Below the pieces are notes generated by a model. It was not told the origin of the DNA. It did no database searches and worked only from the letters and a program-made list of their open reading frames with translations. From Modicisalibacter xianhensis (GTDB lineage: Bacteria > Pseudomonadota > Gammaproteobacteria > Pseudomonadales > Halomonadaceae), in contig NZ_FOPY01000001.1 in NCBI RefSeq assembly GCF_900113605.1, forward strand, positions 255,669 through 319,668: DNA of 64,000 nucleotides, in the 5' to 3' direction. This document shows positions 59,943-64,000 of the stretch, piece by piece. Both the position numbers and the translations under genes were made by a program. Positions within the stretch are counted from its first letter, which is position 1; every line of letters begins with the position of its first letter.

Positions 59943-60605
59943 TCACAGGGAACGGGTGACGGCCGCCTCGTCGACGGCGGACGGCACATTGTCCAGCCGA
60001 TGCCCGCCATGCGCCAGCACGGCGGGCAGAAAGTCGCGCAGCCAACTGAAACCGTGGTCGCCACCGGGCAGGATCAGCGTGCGACACCCTGCGTAGGCCT
60101 GGAAGGCGTCACGGCAATCCAGCGTCTCGTCGGCCGTGCCGAGCAACAGCAGGTAGCGCTGTGGTGTCAGCCTGCCCGGCGTCAGGGCCTTCAACTCGTC
60201 CCGGTGTGAGGCCTCGATCACGAAGCGCTCACCGGTATAGTCATTGACGAAGGCCATGCCCTGCCATTGGTCGACCAACCTTGCCGGCTCCACGGCCGGA
60301 TTGATCACGACCGCCGGCAACGCAAAGCGCTCCGCCAGGCAGGTGACCAGGAACCCGCCCATCGAGCTGCCCACCAGCAAGGTATTTTCTCCCAGGCTGT
60401 GTAATAACCTTTCGGCCATTTCGTAGGCCGCTTGAGGGTGGTGCGGCAACTGTGGCGTAAGGCAGGCCAGTGGCCTGCCGAAATGATTGATGCGCGCACA
60501 GGCGGCGCGCATCAATCTGGCCTTGGGCGACTCGCTACCGCTATTGAAGCCATGCAGGTAGAGCACGCCATCGACGGGTGAGGTTGCCGACGGTTGGCTC
60601 AGCAT
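59943..60605 (-). CDS. yqiA: YqiA-like esterase
   Basis: 220 residues. Small alpha/beta hydrolase: LYLHGFNSGSESPKA near the N-terminus, nucleophile GSSMGG, and a C-terminal acid/His part with PGGDHGFS. E. coli yqiA is also just upstream of parE, so context supports the name. It hydrolyses short esters in vitro; a natural substrate is not known. Confidence 0.9.
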   Translation of the reverse strand: MLSQPSATSPVDGVLYLHGFNSGSESPKARLMRAACARINHFGRPLACLTPQLPHHPQAAYEMAERLLHSLGENTLLVGSSMGGFLVTCLAERFALPAVVINPAVEPARLVDQWQGMAFVNDYTGERFVIEASHRDELKALTPGRLTPQRYLLLLGTADETLDCRDAFQAYAGCRTLILPGGDHGFSWLRDFLPAVLAHGGHRLDNVPSAVDEAAVTRSL

Positions 60606-60633
60606 ACCTCAAACCCTGGACATATAAACAGCA

Positions 60634-62301
60634 TCAATACTCACTTTCTCTCCATACCGTTTCGATCAGGCCACGACTCGAGTCATCCAGCGACTCGACC
60701 CCCTCGTGGGTCGTCAGGATTTGCTCGGTCTGGGTGGCTATCTTCTTGCCCAGTTCGACGCCCCACTGGTCGAAGGGGTTGATGTCCCAGATCGTGGCTT
60801 GCACGAACACCTTGTGTTCGTAGAGCGCGACCAGCGCGCCCAGGGTTTCCGGGGTCAGGCGGTCGAGCAACAGCGTGGTCGACGGCTGATTGCCACGATA
60901 GCGCTTGTGACTGGGCCGCGGGCCGTCGTCCTCGATGGCGTCGTCGCCGAGCATCAATACCCGCGACTGGGCGAAGCAGTTGGCCAGGGTCAGGCGATGC
61001 TGGGCCTTGAGATGCTTGCGGGTCGCTTCGTCCTCGACACGGTCGTAGCGCCGAATGGGAGCAATGAAGTCGCACTCGACGGGCTGTGTGCCCTGGTGCA
61101 GCAACTGGTAGAAAGCGTGCTGGGCGTTGGGCCCTAACTGGCCCCACAGCACCGGACAGGTGGAATAGTCGATGCTGCGCCCGTCGTTGGTGACCGACTT
61201 GCCATTGGATTCCATTTCCAACTGCTCGAGGTAGCTGGCGAAGTATTCCAGCCGCCCATCGTAGGGCAGGATCGAGTGAGCTCGAATGTCGAGGAAGTTG
61301 ACGTTCCAGATCCCCGCCAGGGCCAGCAGCACCGGCAAGTTGTCGGCTAGTTCGGCGGTGGCGAAATGACGGTCCATGGCATGCGCGCCGGCCAGCAGGG
61401 CCTGGAAATTCTCCATGCCTACCGCCAGCGCGATAGGCAGGCCGATCGCGCCCCACAATGAGTAGCGCCCACCGACCCACTCCCAGAATTCCAGCTGATT
61501 ATTATCGGCGATGCCCCACTCGCTCATCTTCTCGGGACTGGCGGAAACCCCGATGAAGTGCTGGCGCATCACCAGGCCATCGACGTCGTCGCCGTCGGCC
61601 AGATGGGAGAACAGCCAGTCGCGGGCGGTCCGGGCGTTGGACAGGGTGTCAATGGTGGTAAAGGACTTCGACGAGATTACGAACAGCGTGGTCTCGGGGT
61701 TGAGTCGTGTCAGGTAATCGGCAAGCTGCGAGCCGTCCATGGTCGAGGCAAAGTGCACCTCCACGGGATGCATGTCGCGCGGACGATAGTCGGCTAGCGC
61801 GTGGGTGACCATCAATGGACCAAGGTCCGACCCCCCAACGCCCAGGTTGACCACGTCGGTGATGGCCCGACCGGTCGCCCCCCGCCACTGCCCGGCATGG
61901 AACTTGGCCACCATGGTCGCCATGTGGTCGAGCGTGCGATGCACACCGGGCACCACGTCCTCGCCGTCCACCTCGAGCCGGGCATCTGCCGGCAGGCGCA
62001 GGGCCGTATGCAGCGCGGGACGATCCTCGGAACGATTGACGCGCTCCCCCGAGAGCAACCGACCGATTGCCGCCGGCACATCGGCAGCGCGTGCCAGATC
62101 GAGCAGCATGTCCAGCGTCTCTTCACGCCAACGCTGCTTGGACAGGTCGAGCATCATGCCGGCGGCGCGCCGGGTATAGCGCTCATGCCGCCCGTCCCGT
62201 TCCTGAAACAGGTCCTTGAGATGGACCTCGCGCATGGCGTCGGCATGCTGGCTCAGCGCTCGCCAGGCCTGCTGCTTGTCGATCGGTTCACGTGCTGTCA
62301 T
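60634..62301 (-). CDS. pgi: Glucose-6-phosphate isomerase
   Basis: 555 residues. Interconverts glucose- and fructose-6-phosphate. Signatures VVNLGVGGSDLGPLM, VISSKSFTTIDTLSNA and GQLGPNAQHAFYQLLHQGT are complete, and the C-terminal FDQWGVELGKKIA is present. It is 28 bp upstream of the YqiA-like gene on the same strand and divergent from cmoA. Glucose-6-P also feeds UDP-glucose formation for the polysaccharide locus. Confidence 0.97.
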   Translation of the reverse strand: MTAREPIDKQQAWRALSQHADAMREVHLKDLFQERDGRHERYTRRAAGMMLDLSKQRWREETLDMLLDLARAADVPAAIGRLLSGERVNRSEDRPALHTALRLPADARLEVDGEDVVPGVHRTLDHMATMVAKFHAGQWRGATGRAITDVVNLGVGGSDLGPLMVTHALADYRPRDMHPVEVHFASTMDGSQLADYLTRLNPETTLFVISSKSFTTIDTLSNARTARDWLFSHLADGDDVDGLVMRQHFIGVSASPEKMSEWGIADNNQLEFWEWVGGRYSLWGAIGLPIALAVGMENFQALLAGAHAMDRHFATAELADNLPVLLALAGIWNVNFLDIRAHSILPYDGRLEYFASYLEQLEMESNGKSVTNDGRSIDYSTCPVLWGQLGPNAQHAFYQLLHQGTQPVECDFIAPIRRYDRVEDEATRKHLKAQHRLTLANCFAQSRVLMLGDDAIEDDGPRPSHKRYRGNQPSTTLLLDRLTPETLGALVALYEHKVFVQATIWDINPFDQWGVELGKKIATQTEQILTTHEGVESLDDSSRGLIETVWRESEY

Positions 62302-62423
62302 CGGTTATCTCTCCTTGAACGCGAGTCGGTCCATCCTGACCTGCAGGTGCAAGCCCGGCTGCGGGCACGTAAAATGACCATTTTGCGCCATGATCGCGCC
62401 CCATAGACCGTTTACGAATATCC

Positions 62424-63167
62424 ATGAGTGATTCATCTTACCGTGACGCGATCTTTACGACACCCCTGGATCGTGTCGCGTCGTTTTCCTTCGACGAACA
62501 GGTCGTGGCCTGCTTTCCCGACATGATACGTCGCTCGGTGCCCGGCTATGGCCAGATACTGGGCATGCTCGGTGTGCTTGCCGAACGTCACCTGCGCCAT
62601 GGCGGCCATGTTTACGATCTGGGCTGTTCGCTGGGGGCCGTGGGCCTGGCACTTGCCGGCCGGCTGCCGCCGGACGCCTTCAGCCTGACCGGTATCGACC
62701 TGTCGCCAGCCATGGTGAGCCGGGCGCGAGCCATCCTGGCCGAGGAGTGTCCCGAGCATCGCATCGAGATCGTCGAGGGCGATATCCGCCAGGTCGAGTA
62801 TCGGCCGGCCAGCATGATCGTGCTCAACTTCACCCTGCAGTTCCTGTCGCCGGGAGACCGCGACGAGGTGATTGCCCGTCTTTACGCAGCGCTGGAACCG
62901 GGTGGCGTGCTGGTGTTGTCAGAGAAGATTGTCGCCGCGGATGAACAGGAGAACGCCTGGCTGGTTGCGCGCTATCACGACTTCAAGCGAGCCAATGGCT
63001 ACAGTGACCTGGAAATCAGCCAGAAGCGCACGGCACTGGAGAATGTACTGGTCCCCGATACCCTGGAAGCGCACCATGCGCGCCTGTCCGGCGCCGGCTT
63101 CAGTCGGGTGACGACCTGGTTCCAGTATCTCAATTTCGCCTCGATGATTGCCTTCAAGGAGGCCTGA
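62424..63167 (+). CDS. cmoA: Carboxy-S-adenosyl-L-methionine synthase CmoA
   Basis: 247 residues, class I methyltransferase fold. Converts SAM and prephenate into carboxy-SAM. VYDLGCSLGAVGLALAGRLP, GIDLSPAMVSRARAIL, LNFTLQFLSPGDRDEVI and the C-terminal WFQYLNFASMIAFK match the family. Its stop is 1 nt before the cmoB start, so the pair is co-transcribed. Confidence 0.96.
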   Translation: MSDSSYRDAIFTTPLDRVASFSFDEQVVACFPDMIRRSVPGYGQILGMLGVLAERHLRHGGHVYDLGCSLGAVGLALAGRLPPDAFSLTGIDLSPAMVSRARAILAEECPEHRIEIVEGDIRQVEYRPASMIVLNFTLQFLSPGDRDEVIARLYAALEPGGVLVLSEKIVAADEQENAWLVARYHDFKRANGYSDLEISQKRTALENVLVPDTLEAHHARLSGAGFSRVTTWFQYLNFASMIAFKEA

Positions 63168-63168
63168 C

Positions 63169-64000
63169 GTGCCGACGCCCGATGCCGCCCAGCAAGCGCT
63201 CTACCATGCCTTCGTGGATCATGGCCTGACCCGCTGGCTGGCCCACCTGCCCGAGCAGTTGGCCAGCGGCCTCGACCGCAAGCGCTACGGTGACTTGCCA
63301 GCCTGGGAAAAGGCCGTGGCCAAGCTACCTGCCCTGCCCAAGGTGCGGGACGTCGCTCTCGACCGAGACCGGGTCAGCGTCGATGTGGCACTCAGCGACG
63401 CCCAGCGACGGCAATCGGAAAACCTGTTGCGCAAGCTGATGCCCTGGCGCAAGGGCCCGTTCTCCCTCGGCGGGATCGAGATCGATACCGAATGGCGCTC
63501 GGACTGGAAGTGGCAGCGTGTCGCGCCGCACCTCGCCCCCCTGGCCGGACGCAAGGTGCTCGACGTGGGCGGGGGCAGCGGCTATCACGCCTGGCGCATG
63601 GCCGGCGCCGGCGCAGCCTTCGTGCTGGTGATCGATCCTTCGCCGCGTTTCTACTACCAGTTCCAGGCGGTCCGGCATTTCGTCGGCGACGCCGATGATG
63701 GGCGCACCCACTTTTTGCCGGTGGGCATTGAAGCCGTGCCCGATGCCCTGGAAGCGTTCGACACGGTATTCTCGATGGGCGTGCTCTATCACCGCCCGTC
63801 GCCGCTCGACCATCTATTGCAACTCAAGGGCGCCTTGCGCTCCGGCGGCGAACTGGTGCTGGAAACGCTGGTCGTCGAAGGCGATGCCAGTACGGTATTC
63901 ATGCCCGGCGAGCGCTATGCCGCCATGCCCAACGTCTACTTCCTGCCTTCTTCGGCGGCCCTGACGCACTGGCTCGAACGCTGCGGCTTTTGTAACGTAC
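63169..64000 (+). CDS. cmoB: tRNA U34 carboxymethyltransferase CmoB (3' end missing)
   Basis: 277 complete codons are in the window; the gene runs off the right edge. It transfers the carboxymethyl group of carboxy-SAM to 5-hydroxyuridine at tRNA position 34. Begins at a GTG (63169) right after cmoA. Recognisable are LMPWRKGPFSLGGIEIDTEWRSDWKWQRV, LDVGGGSGYHAWRM, VFSMGVLYHRPSPLDHL, LVLETLVVEGD and MPNVYFLPS. The SAM loop has G in place of the more usual C (VGCGSGYH). Confidence 0.95.
   Translation, partial: MPTPDAAQQALYHAFVDHGLTRWLAHLPEQLASGLDRKRYGDLPAWEKAVAKLPALPKVRDVALDRDRVSVDVALSDAQRRQSENLLRKLMPWRKGPFSLGGIEIDTEWRSDWKWQRVAPHLAPLAGRKVLDVGGGSGYHAWRMAGAGAAFVLVIDPSPRFYYQFQAVRHFVGDADDGRTHFLPVGIEAVPDALEAFDTVFSMGVLYHRPSPLDHLLQLKGALRSGGELVLETLVVEGDASTVFMPGERYAAMPNVYFLPSSAALTHWLERCGFCNV

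Noticed and set aside
59914-60087. 58-codon N-terminal extension of parE
   Set aside because: It overlaps the end of the YqiA-like gene and has no ParE similarity; MTQYSATS is the usual start.
57964-60096. A 710-codon open frame on the plus strand opposite parE/parC
   Set aside because: It is antisense to the well-supported parE and start of parC, has no recognisable domains, and results from strong GC codon bias.

Overview
The window looks like chromosome of a Halomonas-type gammaproteobacterium. This is inferred from the high-GC coding style and from housekeeping blocks in gammaproteobacterial order: queG / nnrD-tsaE-amiB-mutL-miaA-hfq-hflX-hflK-hflC-hisZ-purA, orn / rsgA-psd, epmA-efp / epmB, parE-parC-serB, and cmoA-cmoB. 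No rRNA, tRNA, CRISPR array, insertion sequence or prophage was seen. The first gene (rimK) and the last (cmoB) are cut by the window edges.

Layout. 1-2.1 kb: rimK end, a small unknown protein and a SanA-like membrane protein. 2.2-8.3 kb: a suf iron-sulfur operon (Rrf2 regulator-sufB-sufC-sufD-sufS-sufT) behind a well-formed promoter that overlaps a 25-bp palindromic operator. 8.3-22.4 kb: an accessory exopolysaccharide locus, all on the plus strand: UDP-glucose dehydrogenase, Alg8-like synthase, Alg44-like PilZ/HlyD protein, a PL14/PL20-like lyase, two tandem AlgL-like PL5 lyases and two tandem Sel1-repeat lipoproteins. 22.5-35.6 kb: the minus-strand purA-to-nnrD housekeeping block. 35.7-46.9 kb: queG, orn, rsgA, a rhodanese, psd, the EF-P beta-lysylation set (epmA, efp, epmB), an MFS transporter and leuA, with a readable leucine leader peptide and attenuator hairpin. 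46.9-52.7 kb: an M4 protease with an emfourin-like inhibitor, then an iron-siderophore module (esterase, TonB-dependent receptor, Fur-like box, AraC regulator with direct-repeat operators). 52.7-64 kb: a YcgR/PilZ-HD-GYP fusion, serB, parC, parE, a YqiA-like esterase, pgi, cmoA and partial cmoB.

The most interesting system is the polysaccharide locus at about 8.7-22.4 kb. Its synthase and c-di-GMP co-polymerase are alginate-type (Alg8/Alg44). The sugar-nucleotide gene, however, is UDP-glucose 6-dehydrogenase rather than GDP-mannose dehydrogenase, and the locus has no algE, algG, algX, algI/J/F or algA. The lyases belong to families that include poly-glucuronate-cleaving members. The simplest reading is a c-di-GMP-controlled machine making a polyglucuronic (glucuronan-like) or other UDP-GlcA-based polymer, not classical alginate. 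This is an inference from gene content and needs biochemical proof.
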